Part shown: positions 44,994 to 53,774 of the stretch, in pieces
Layout: each line of letters begins with the position of its first letter
Numbering within the stretch: the stretch's first letter is position 1
Source: Shewanella decolorationis S12
Lineage (GTDB): Bacteria > Pseudomonadota > Gammaproteobacteria > Enterobacterales > Shewanellaceae
Assembly: GCF_000485795.1 (NCBI RefSeq)
Contig: NZ_AXZL01000055.1
Location: forward strand, 1-64,000
DNA length: 64,000 bases
Direction of reading: 5' to 3'
Position numbers and translations under genes: made by a program
The notes under the pieces: model-generated
The model's database searches: none
What the model saw: only the letters and a program-made list of their open reading frames with translations
Told to the model about the DNA's origin: nothing

Positions 44994-47900
44994 TCAAGCG
45001 TCGGCCATTGCCACCGCTTGCTCTAAATCTACTGCGACTATACGGGATACACCCGGCTCATGCATAGTCACACCGATAAGTTGATCAGCCATCTCCATCG
45101 TAATTTTGTTATGGCTGATATAGATAAACTGTACGCTCTGCGACATTTCCTTCAATAATCGGCAGAATCGTTCTACGTTGGCATCGTCTAAGGGCGCATC
45201 CACTTCGTCTAACATACAGAAGGGAGCTGGATTCAACCTGAAAATCGCGAATACCAATGATAAAGCCGTTAGGGCTTTTTCACCACCGGAAAGAAGATGG
45301 ATTGTACTGTTCTTCTTACCTGGCGGCTGGGCCATGATGGTCACGCCCGTTTCTAATAAATCGTCTTCCGTCAGCGCTAAATACGCGCGTCCGCCACCGA
45401 ATACCTTAGGGAATAAACGTCCTAGATCTTCGTTTACCGCATCAAATGTGGTCTTAAAGCGAGTGCGGGTCTCCTTATCGATCTTCCGAATCGCTTCCTC
45501 TAGGGTGGCCAGACCGTTATTTAGATCTTCATCTTGATGATCCAAATAGGATTTTCGCTCACTTTGTTGTTCGAATTCTTCGATCGCCGCGAGGTTTATC
45601 GCCCCTAAGCGGATAATTTTTTGGCGGATCTGATCCAAATCACGCTGCCACTTGTCGGGATGCCCATCCACAGGCAGGGAATCGACAATCTGGGCGAGCA
45701 CAATTTGTTGCTCTGACAGCGCTGCTAATTGGCTATCAGCCTGCCCTTTTAATCCCTCACGACGTAACTTTAACGTGCTGAGGCTTTGAGTCAAGCCCTC
45801 AAGCTTACCAAGCTCTTGTTTTTGCTTTAATCCTATACTGTTTAGCGTTTCAGTGAGCGAACTTTGTTGCGACCTGAGGCTTTTCAGTGCTTGTTGCTGA
45901 CCCTGCTGTTGATTGAGTAACTGCGCCAGTTGTTCACTGAGCTGCGCCGTTTTCTGATCGCCCTCTTGTGCCGCTACGTTGGCAAGTTGGGCTGACAGTG
46001 TTTCCTTTGAGTGGACTAATTCACTGACACGTACCCGCTGTAATTCAATTTGTTCAGTGCTCACCGCCATCCGAGTAGTGACCGATTGCAGACTGGCATT
46101 GAGGCTCGCTAAACGGCGCTCCGCATCGCCAATTTGTGCCTTCAAGGCTTGATGGCGGGCCATATCCCCTTGCGCATCTTGGCTTTGTTGCTGTTGTTTC
46201 TCAAGGCTTACTTCCAGCGTCTCTGCCAGCTCATCCTCTTGCTCCGCAAGCAGCATTAACTGCTCGGCAAGCTCGGCTAACTCGGCCTGAGTTCGTGCAA
46301 CGGTTTCTGCGAGTTGCCCCCGTTTAGCTTCACGCTGTTTGGCCTGAGCCTGCGCGTTATTAAGCTGGGTAGATTTGGTGGCTTTATCCAGCTGTAACTG
46401 GTGTAAGCGTTCAGTGCCTTGGCTTAAGCTGTCACGCACTTGGGTTAATTGCTGCGCTAATTCATCGAGCTTTGCCTGCTGTATGGCCTTCGCCTGCTCA
46501 CACTCGGCAATAGCCTCGCTCAGCTGGGTTTGTTCTTTACTCAATTGCACCAAAGATTGGCTATTGTCTTGTTTGGCAATCAAAAAACCTTTGCCAAGCA
46601 AGTAACCGTCGGCGGTGACTATTCGCTCATCGGCCGCCAAGCTCGACAGCAGGGCTTGTGCGCTGGCCAGATTATCGGCCCATTTGAGTCCCTTAAGCCA
46701 AGGAGCAAGGTTCAATGTAGCACCAAAGATGGGAGAGCCATCGAGATGCGCATCCGCCGCCAAGGCCGCATCGGCATAAAACCCTATCTCATTGGCGTTA
46801 ACGCCCACGGGCAGCGTCATCAATCCCTGCAGCGCAAGCTCTGCTGCGGCTTCCCAGCCGTTTTCCACTTGAATGCTTTGCCACAGCTGCGGCTTATCAC
46901 ATAACTCTTCTTGTTTTGCGAGCCATTGTTCAACCAGATCGAAGCGTGCCCGCATTGAGGTTAAACGCTGTGATAATTGCTCAAACTCACCGCGCGCCAA
47001 ATCTAACGCGTGAGTATCAGCAGCCAGAGTGGATTCAAACTCTTGATTAATTTCAACTTGTTCAGCTAATGCTTGCTCTAACTGGGCTATCTCGTCATTA
47101 AGTACTGCGCTGTTATCTTCGAGGGCATGCGCATTAAGCGAGGCCAACTCCTGTTGTTGCTCTTGATGCAGCTGGGTTTTGTGGGCATTTAATTGTTGCT
47201 GATGCGCCAGTTTGCTGCGGTGTAATTCTAATTGCAGCTTATGCTGAGCGACGGCCGCCGCCAGCACTCTGGCGCTTTCACTTTGCGCCTCACTGCGCGA
47301 AACACTCATCTCCCACTGGGCTTGCAGCTCATCGAGCATCTCTTGCTGCAACTCATGTTGCGGCGCAAGTTGACTCAGCTCCGCCTCAAGCGCTTGAAAA
47401 CTGGCTTGATAAGCGGCTAATTTGGCTTGGTTTTGAATGATCTGCTCGCTCAACTGCTCAAGCTGATTATGCAACTGGGCGTCGCGTTGCTTTTGGCTCT
47501 GTAACTGTTGCTCAAGCTTTGCGATTTCGGTACCTGTCAGGTAATAGGCTTCGACCGCCTGCAGCTCTTGCTCGGCTAACTGTGAAAGTTTAAGTTGCAG
47601 CTCGGTGCTTTCTAACTCGCCGGTTTGCGCTAGGGACTGGGCCGCTGCTTGTTGCAGCTCGAGTGAGCTAATCTGCTCCGATAGACTCGCCATTTGGCTC
47701 TGCAGCTCTTGATAGCGCATCACCAGCAGCTCAGCATGGGTTTTACGTTCAGCTTGTTTCAGCTCACGATATTGCTTTGCCGCCTTAGCCTGCTGACTGA
47801 GTTTTTCGAGTTGTTTAGCTAACTCGCTGCGAATATCCCCTAAACGCTCCAAGTTTTCGCGGGTATGGCGGATACGGTTTTCCGTTTCACGCCGGCGCTC

Positions 47901-48422
47901 TTTATAGCGCGAAATCCCCGCCGCTTCTTCAATAAAAGTGCGTAAATCTTGGGGTTTAGATTCAATTAAACGTGAAATAGTGCCCTGCTCGATAATGGCG
48001 TAACTGCGCGGCCCAAGCCCAGTGCCCATAAACAGATCTGTGATGTCTTTACGACGACACTTTTGGCCATTGAGAAAATACCAAGACTCGCCGTCACGGC
48101 TCACCTGACGTTTTACCGAAATTTCTTCATAACTGGCGTATTGACCCGCAAGGCGGCCCTCTTTATTTTCAAACACCAGTTCAACGCCCGCCACAGACAC
48201 GGGTTTACGGGCGCTGGAGCCGTTAAAAATCACGTCACTCATGGAGTCACCGCGCAAATGTTTGGCCGAACTTTCGCCCAGCACCCAACGCACGGCGTCA
48301 ATCACGTTGGACTTACCGCAGCCATTTGGGCCAATAATGGCGCTTAATGCCTGTAAAAACGGAATTTTGGTAGGATCGACAAACGACTTAAAGCCGGCAA
48401 GTTTTATTTGTTTTAATCTCAT
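44994..48422 (-). CDS. smc: Chromosome segregation ATPase SMC
   Basis: A 1142-residue SMC protein: Walker A GPNGCGKS at residues 31-38, long coiled coils from about 170 with a hinge near 510-620, and the C-terminal signature LLSGGEKALTALSLVF plus Walker B FCMLDEVDAPLDD. This is a true SMC (partner ScpAB) rather than MukB. It precedes zipA and is divergent from cysZ. Confidence 0.95.
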   Translation of the reverse strand: MRLKQIKLAGFKSFVDPTKIPFLQALSAIIGPNGCGKSNVIDAVRWVLGESSAKHLRGDSMSDVIFNGSSARKPVSVAGVELVFENKEGRLAGQYASYEEISVKRQVSRDGESWYFLNGQKCRRKDITDLFMGTGLGPRSYAIIEQGTISRLIESKPQDLRTFIEEAAGISRYKERRRETENRIRHTRENLERLGDIRSELAKQLEKLSQQAKAAKQYRELKQAERKTHAELLVMRYQELQSQMASLSEQISSLELQQAAAQSLAQTGELESTELQLKLSQLAEQELQAVEAYYLTGTEIAKLEQQLQSQKQRDAQLHNQLEQLSEQIIQNQAKLAAYQASFQALEAELSQLAPQHELQQEMLDELQAQWEMSVSRSEAQSESARVLAAAVAQHKLQLELHRSKLAHQQQLNAHKTQLHQEQQQELASLNAHALEDNSAVLNDEIAQLEQALAEQVEINQEFESTLAADTHALDLARGEFEQLSQRLTSMRARFDLVEQWLAKQEELCDKPQLWQSIQVENGWEAAAELALQGLMTLPVGVNANEIGFYADAALAADAHLDGSPIFGATLNLAPWLKGLKWADNLASAQALLSSLAADERIVTADGYLLGKGFLIAKQDNSQSLVQLSKEQTQLSEAIAECEQAKAIQQAKLDELAQQLTQVRDSLSQGTERLHQLQLDKATKSTQLNNAQAQAKQREAKRGQLAETVARTQAELAELAEQLMLLAEQEDELAETLEVSLEKQQQQSQDAQGDMARHQALKAQIGDAERRLASLNASLQSVTTRMAVSTEQIELQRVRVSELVHSKETLSAQLANVAAQEGDQKTAQLSEQLAQLLNQQQGQQQALKSLRSQQSSLTETLNSIGLKQKQELGKLEGLTQSLSTLKLRREGLKGQADSQLAALSEQQIVLAQIVDSLPVDGHPDKWQRDLDQIRQKIIRLGAINLAAIEEFEQQSERKSYLDHQDEDLNNGLATLEEAIRKIDKETRTRFKTTFDAVNEDLGRLFPKVFGGGRAYLALTEDDLLETGVTIMAQPPGKKNSTIHLLSGGEKALTALSLVFAIFRLNPAPFCMLDEVDAPLDDANVERFCRLLKEMSQSVQFIYISHNKITMEMADQLIGVTMHEPGVSRIVAVDLEQAVAMADA

Positions 48423-48663
48423 GGTGCCAGTTAGCGCGTCTCAGTATAAAAAGCCATCGGGGCGATGACATATAGGGATGCAGGCCAATATTAGCCCGAG
48501 TCGTGTCATAGAATTCTGAGGCCAACTTTAGCAAAGCAGGCAGTATTTTGTAACGCTTTTTATTGAATTCATATGTCTTTTAGCTTGTCATCTCGCGACG
48601 AGTTGATCACAATCGCACTTATCTGTATCTCACGCTTTATCTCAACTTTTTTGGAATGACGAT
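48423..48663. promoter_or_regulatory. smc-cysZ divergent region
   Basis: About 240 bp holding both promoters. No clear boxes can be assigned. Confidence 0.35.
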
Positions 48664-49443
48664 ATGACACAGAAATCCTCCTCCCCTTCGCAGGGTAAAA
48701 GTGGTGTGAATTATTTTCTCGATGGCTTTGGTTTAATCAAACGTAAAGGCCTGCGCACCTTTGTATTTATTCCCTTAATGATCAACTTAGTGCTGTTTGC
48801 GGCGGTTATCTATGTGGCGATTGGGCAGCTCGATGTGCTCTTCACTTGGATGAATGCCCAGCTCCCCGAATACTTAAGTTGGCTTAACTTTTTGCTCTGG
48901 CCGTTAGCGGTAACCACTATGTTGGTGATGTTGGCGTTTGTCTTTAGTTCGGTGATGAACTGGCTGGCCGCGCCCTTTAATGGCTTGCTGGCCGAAAAGG
49001 TCGAGCAGTTATTGACCGGTAAACCGATGAATACAGGCTCGGGCATGGACATAGTCAAAGACTTGCCGCGCATTCTCGGCCGTGAATGGATCAAACTTAA
49101 ATACTACTTGCCCCGTGCGCTGGTGTTTTTGCTGCTGTTTTTAGTGCCCATGGTGGGGCAAACCTTAGCTCCTATCCTGTGGTTTTTATTCAGCGCTTGG
49201 ATGATGGCGATTCAATACTGTGACTATCCCTTTGATAACCATAAGGTGAGCTTCAAGGATATGCGCTTTGCCCTTAATCAAACCCGCGGCACCAGCTTTA
49301 CCTTTGGTGCGACTGTAACCCTGTTTTCGATGATCCCCGTCGTCAACTTTATCGTGATGCCAGTGGCGATTTGTGGTGCCACCGCCATGTGGGTCGATAA
49401 GTACCGCGAAGCTTACCGTAATCCTGTGGTCGCACCTGAATAA
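48664..49443 (+). CDS. cysZ: Sulfate transporter CysZ
   Basis: A 259-residue inner-membrane protein with about four helices, of the CysZ family that takes up sulfate for cysteine synthesis. Recognised by GVNYFLDGFGLIKRKGLRTFV and WMMAIQYCDYPFDNH. In E. coli zipA-cysZ-cysK are neighbours; here cysK lies 6 kb further on. Confidence 0.92.
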   Translation: MTQKSSSPSQGKSGVNYFLDGFGLIKRKGLRTFVFIPLMINLVLFAAVIYVAIGQLDVLFTWMNAQLPEYLSWLNFLLWPLAVTTMLVMLAFVFSSVMNWLAAPFNGLLAEKVEQLLTGKPMNTGSGMDIVKDLPRILGREWIKLKYYLPRALVFLLLFLVPMVGQTLAPILWFLFSAWMMAIQYCDYPFDNHKVSFKDMRFALNQTRGTSFTFGATVTLFSMIPVVNFIVMPVAICGATAMWVDKYREAYRNPVVAPE

Positions 49444-49454
49444 TCATCCTTATC

Positions 49455-49479
49455 GCACTGGATGACCGCCATCCAGTGC
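49455..49479 (+). terminator. Hairpin downstream of cysZ, likely terminator
   Basis: GCACTGGATG at 49455-49464 pairs perfectly with CATCCAGTGC at 49470-49479; only ACTTTGGTTC follows, so the T run is poor. Confidence 0.5.
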
Positions 49480-49588
49480 ACTTTGGTTCTAACTCAATCC
49501 AAATACAATCCTTGTAACAATTACTCATTCTTGTTAACTAATAACTTCTGGCACACTGCGCGTTATTTACGGATTATTTTGGGCCCAG

Positions 49589-51973
49589 TTGTTGAAGACG
49601 TTTCTCCCCTTTCTACTATCGAGCATGGTTTTTCTCAGTTTGCCAAGTCAGGCCGGCTCAGTTAGCCAATTTCAATTAACGATTCCGACCTTAGAGGATG
49701 CCGCCAATATTGATGGCGAATTTGATGAGGCGGTGTGGCAGCACGCGGCGCAGGTCGAGCTAGGCTATGAGACTCAACCCGGTGAAAACATCGCGGCGCC
49801 CGTTTACACCGAGGCCAGAATCTACGCGACCCAAACCAGCCTATTTGTGGCATTTACCGCTAAAGACAGTCAGCCACAACATATTCGCGCCACACTCAAG
49901 GACAGGGATAATCTCTGGGGCGACGATCTGGTGGGGATCAAGCTCGATACCTTTAACAACGCGCGTTTGGCCTATCAGTTTTTTATCAACCCAGTGGGCG
50001 TGCAACTAGACTCGATAGAGAATGAGCTCACGGGCGAAGAGAGCGAAGCTTGGGACGGCATTTGGAAAACCGCCGGAAAAATCACCGCCGAGGGTTATCA
50101 GGTGGAAGTCGAGCTGCCATTACGACTATTTAACTTTGACGATAAAAAGCCTGTTCAAGAATGGGGATTTGAGCTTATTCGCTACTATCCTCGCAATGAA
50201 AATTATCGCATCTCCACCCACAAAATCGATCGCAACATCAGTTGCCAGCTCTGTCAGCTCGGCGTCGCCACGGGCTTAGCCTCCGCCAAGCAAGGACAAG
50301 ACCTGCAAATTACTCCGTCCTTTGTCGCCAATCGCAATGAGCAAAAAAGCGCAAATGGCTGGCAAACCGAGAGTAACTATGAGCCTGGGCTCGATTTGCG
50401 CTGGGGCATTAACTCGCGCACCTTGCTAAATGCCACCATTAATCCCGATTTCTCCCAGGTGGAGTCCGATGCTGGACAGCTCGATATCAACAGCACTTTT
50501 GCGCTGTTTTTTGATGAGAAACGCCCCTTCTTCCTCGACAATAAAGACTACTTCGATACCCAAGTGAATCTGCTGCATACCCGCAATATTGTATCGCCGG
50601 ACTATGGGCTGAAACTCACCAGCCAAACCGAGCAACACACTTGGGCATTGCTGGCCGCCAATGACAGCCAAACGACCTTTTTGATGCCGGGTAATTTAAG
50701 TTCTGAGGTCACCACCTTAGGGGAAGAAAGCCTTAACTTGGCGGCGCGTTACCGCTTCGACATGGATAAAACCTTCTCCTTTGGTGGTCTTATCACGGCA
50801 AAGAGCAGTGCCGACAATCAACTAACTGAATTTGCCGAGCAAAATGATTACCATAATTATGTCATGAGCTTAGATGCGAAATACCAACCGACAGCCCAGG
50901 ATATCTTTACCGCTCAGGTCGCCCATTCCCAGACACGTTACCCCACGGCCCTGTACCAACAATTTTGTGGCAATGTGGAGGGAGAACTCACAGAAGGGCT
51001 GCTTTGCGGCCAAACGCCATTAAGCTGTGAGCTCGGCCAATGCCAAGTGAATGAGCAAGTGTTACGAAGCCAATCGGATCGGGATTTCAGTGGCGCCCTG
51101 TATCAACTGACCTATGAACACAATGCCCGCGATTGGTTTGCCTACAGTGAATATCACGATGTTTCCCCTAATTTTCGTGCCGATTTAGGCTTTGTGGAAA
51201 AAATTGATTACCGCACCTTTATGGCCGGTGGAGGCTTAATTTGGTATCCCGAAACCGTATTTAACAAGATTAAATTCGGTGGCGACTGGGATATCACCCA
51301 CAATCAAGCCGGGGAGCAGCTCGAGCAAGAGTTTGAGATCTTTTGGGAAATGTATGGCGCGCTGCAGAGCGAGCTATCTTTTGGGATAGAAACCCGTGAA
51401 CGCGTCGGCCCACGCCATGACAGCGCGCAACTGGCGGTGTTAGGTAACAGCAATCAATACCAAGAAACCCAAGGCTGGCTTTACGGCGCAATTACGCCCA
51501 CCTCTGCCCTCAACCTTGAGCTGGAGATCCATTACGGCGATGAGATTGACTTTCTTAACGATCGCTTAGGCACAAAAACCTTAATCAATCCGATGTTTAA
51601 ATGGAAAATTGCCAACGGCCTGTCGGTAGATGTTTCCCATCAATATCAACATATGGAAGTCGAGCAGGATAAACTCTTTACCGCAAATCTCTCGGATGTT
51701 CGCCTGCACTGGCAACTGAGTCTGCACAGCTTTATTCGCCTATCGAGCATTTACACCCAAATCGAGCGTAATCTTGCGCAGTATTTGTATTCGATACCCG
51801 ATAGCAAAGAGGCACACTTAGGTAATGAAATCCTCTATGGCTACAAACTCAATCCCCAGAGCGTGTTCTATTTGGGCTATTCCGACAGTTTAATCTCGGA
51901 TGATGAACTCACGCGGCTCACTCGGGATGAGAAGACCTATTTTATGAAGCTAAGCTACGCCTGGTTGCTCTAG
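49589..51973 (+). CDS. DUF5916 outer-membrane protein with CBM9-like domain
   Basis: A 794-residue exported protein. Signal peptide to about residue 22 (SLPSQA-G); then a CBM9-like beta-sandwich (about 30-215: NIDGEFDEAVWQHA, FVAFTAKDSQ), then a long series of alternating hydrophobic strands typical of an outer-membrane beta-barrel, ending in SYAWLL. DUF5916 proteins occur near lipid or carbohydrate genes; no function is known. The start is a TTG (49589 or 49592), since no ATG precedes the signal; the ribosome-binding site is weak. It is the first gene of the block between cysZ and cysK. Confidence 0.78.
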   Translation: MLKTFLPFLLSSMVFLSLPSQAGSVSQFQLTIPTLEDAANIDGEFDEAVWQHAAQVELGYETQPGENIAAPVYTEARIYATQTSLFVAFTAKDSQPQHIRATLKDRDNLWGDDLVGIKLDTFNNARLAYQFFINPVGVQLDSIENELTGEESEAWDGIWKTAGKITAEGYQVEVELPLRLFNFDDKKPVQEWGFELIRYYPRNENYRISTHKIDRNISCQLCQLGVATGLASAKQGQDLQITPSFVANRNEQKSANGWQTESNYEPGLDLRWGINSRTLLNATINPDFSQVESDAGQLDINSTFALFFDEKRPFFLDNKDYFDTQVNLLHTRNIVSPDYGLKLTSQTEQHTWALLAANDSQTTFLMPGNLSSEVTTLGEESLNLAARYRFDMDKTFSFGGLITAKSSADNQLTEFAEQNDYHNYVMSLDAKYQPTAQDIFTAQVAHSQTRYPTALYQQFCGNVEGELTEGLLCGQTPLSCELGQCQVNEQVLRSQSDRDFSGALYQLTYEHNARDWFAYSEYHDVSPNFRADLGFVEKIDYRTFMAGGGLIWYPETVFNKIKFGGDWDITHNQAGEQLEQEFEIFWEMYGALQSELSFGIETRERVGPRHDSAQLAVLGNSNQYQETQGWLYGAITPTSALNLELEIHYGDEIDFLNDRLGTKTLINPMFKWKIANGLSVDVSHQYQHMEVEQDKLFTANLSDVRLHWQLSLHSFIRLSSIYTQIERNLAQYLYSIPDSKEAHLGNEILYGYKLNPQSVFYLGYSDSLISDDELTRLTRDEKTYFMKLSYAWLL

Positions 51974-51994
51974 GCTGAAAGATTTTGCATAAAT

Positions 51995-52014
51995 CCCACA
52001 ACAAGGCTTGTGGG
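51995..52014. other. Hairpin between convergent genes
   Basis: CCCACAA pairs with TTGTGGG. No clear T run on either strand; possibly a weak two-way terminator. Confidence 0.4.
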
Positions 52015-52032
52015 CTTAAATCGAGATTCTAA

Positions 52033-52500
52033 CTAAGACTCATAAATACCCAATAAGCTTGGGCTGGGAAGTGCAATCCCGATTTCGGTGAGCTCCGCGC
52101 CCCAATGTCGCAGCAGCGCAAGATACGCCTGCTCAAAGGGATAGCGTGGCTTAGGGAATACCCACGCTGAAGGAAAACACCATTCCTCCTCGCTCTCATC
52201 AATCGCTAAATAATCGGTGAAATCATGCTTTGTCTCACTCAGCGCAGCGATTAGATTTGTCGCCATCGCGACCCTGTGGGCAGAGGTAAATCCCAACTCT
52301 TCACTAAACTCATCAAACACATAAGCATCGTACAGCGCTTGCAATTGCGCAGAGTCTAAAGGATCGTAGCGATTGAGTGTTTCCCCGAGCGTTTCCTCAC
52401 AGTCATAACAATTAAAGGCGCCAAGAAACCAGCCAGGATTGGGATGAAACGGAATATCCGAATCAGGGTAAAGAAGCGTCATGGTGACAGGTTCTCGCAT
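52033..52500 (-). CDS. Hypothetical protein
   Basis: A 155-residue acidic, Trp- and Tyr-rich soluble protein. I do not recognise a family. The residues around 24-50 (LGAFNCYDCEETLGETLNRY) include two Cys separated by two residues, possibly a metal site but not a proven one. Either MREP at 52500 or the Met six codons on could be the start; neither has a good ribosome-binding site. Confidence 0.55.
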   Translation of the reverse strand: MREPVTMTLLYPDSDIPFHPNPGWFLGAFNCYDCEETLGETLNRYDPLDSAQLQALYDAYVFDEFSEELGFTSAHRVAMATNLIAALSETKHDFTDYLAIDESEEEWCFPSAWVFPKPRYPFEQAYLALLRHWGAELTEIGIALPSPSLLGIYES

Positions 52501-52610
52501 TGCAACTGAGGCTTTAAAAAAGTGTTTTTTAGGCAGCTAACTGCCTTGTCTGAGTAAAGGCATTTTCGGCTAAGGTACCGCATCAAGCCGTTTAATCAAT
52601 ATGCTAATAT

Positions 52611-52643
52611 AAAAGCGAAGGCCCCATTGCTGGCAATGGGGCC
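52611..52643 (-). terminator. Intrinsic terminator of the ketosynthase-RDD operon
   Basis: On the minus strand AGGCCCCATTGC pairs with GCAATGGGGCCT, followed by TCGCTTTT. Confidence 0.8.
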
Positions 52644-52652
52644 TGAGTCGAT

Positions 52653-53774
52653 TTAGCGTTTTTGCAAAATCACGCTACCGATAGAGTAGCCCGCGCCAAA
52701 GGAACTTAATAGCCCTAAATCGCCCGCATTAAAGTCAGTGGAATATTTATGGAAGGCAATCACAGAGCCTGCGGAGGCGGTATTGGCATACTCATCGAGC
52801 ACCACGGGCGCTTGCTCTGGCGTTACCTCATCCCCTAGCAGTTTTTTCACCACAAATTGATTCATGTTGATATTGGCTTGATGCAACCACAAACGTTTAA
52901 AGGACTGTGGTGTAAGGGATTGCTCGGCCAGATGCTCGTCTAAATGCTGATAAATCATCGGCAACAGTTCTTTAAAAACTTTGCGGCCCTGCTGATGGAA
53001 TAACTTATCCGCCTGATGCGCCGAGCTTGGGTCGCAGCGATTTAAAAAACCGAAATTACTGCGAATATTGTTCGAGTAGTCAGTAAAACAACGACTTGAA
53101 ACAATGTTAAAGCCCTTATTGGCGGCCACTAGGCTTTGCTCTTCGAGCACCATGGCGGTCGCTACATCGCCGAAGATAAAGTGACTGTCACGATCACGGT
53201 AATTGACCTGCGCCGAACAAATTTCGGGGTTAATCACTAACACGCGCGACGCCGAGCCCGTCGCAATAGCATTAGCGGCGGCCACAATAGCAAAGGTTGC
53301 TGAAGAACAGGCAACCTGCATATCGTAGCCATAGCCACGGGTACCGAGTGCCCGCTGGATTTCAATTGCCATCGCTGGATAAGCGCGCTGCGTATAAGCA
53401 CAGGCAACGATCACTAAATCGATTTGCTCGGCCTTCACATCCGCTTGCTTAAGCGCCATCACTGCCGCCTCAACCCCAATTTCGGCCTGCATAGATAACT
53501 GGTCACTGCTGCGCTCAGGAATAAGTGGCATCATGATTTCAGGATCGAGAATGCCGTCTTTAACCATCACATATCTGTGTTTGATGCCCGAGGCTTTCTC
53601 GATAAACTCACTGGAGGAATAAGACAGCGGCTCAACATGGCCCTGCTCAATTAATCCTGCATTTTCAAGGTTAAACATATCTACATAAGCGTTGAAGCTC
53701 TCCACCAAAGCTTCATTAGAAATACTGTGTGGCGGCGTAAATAAACCGCTGCCAGAAATAACGACCTGTTTCAT
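52653..53774 (-). CDS. 3-oxoacyl-ACP synthase III family protein (FabH-like, second copy)
   Basis: A 373-residue condensing enzyme. The triad is complete: Cys156 (VACSSATF), His298 (WLHQANIN) and Asn331 (EYANTASAGS). It has an N-terminal insertion (residues about 20-60) not found in E. coli FabH, which suggests a different primer such as a medium-chain acyl-CoA, as described for a Pseudomonas FabH-like enzyme. Its ATG overlaps the end of the RDD gene by four bases (ATGA at 53774-53771), so the two are translationally coupled. Confidence 0.85.
   Translation of the reverse strand: MKQVVISGSGLFTPPHSISNEALVESFNAYVDMFNLENAGLIEQGHVEPLSYSSSEFIEKASGIKHRYVMVKDGILDPEIMMPLIPERSSDQLSMQAEIGVEAAVMALKQADVKAEQIDLVIVACAYTQRAYPAMAIEIQRALGTRGYGYDMQVACSSATFAIVAAANAIATGSASRVLVINPEICSAQVNYRDRDSHFIFGDVATAMVLEEQSLVAANKGFNIVSSRCFTDYSNNIRSNFGFLNRCDPSSAHQADKLFHQQGRKVFKELLPMIYQHLDEHLAEQSLTPQSFKRLWLHQANINMNQFVVKKLLGDEVTPEQAPVVLDEYANTASAGSVIAFHKYSTDFNAGDLGLLSSFGAGYSIGSVILQKR

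Noticed and set aside
44471..48468. Several plus-strand frames within zipA and smc
   Set aside because: They mirror the low-complexity Gln/Ala/Leu codons of the real genes and have no independent support.
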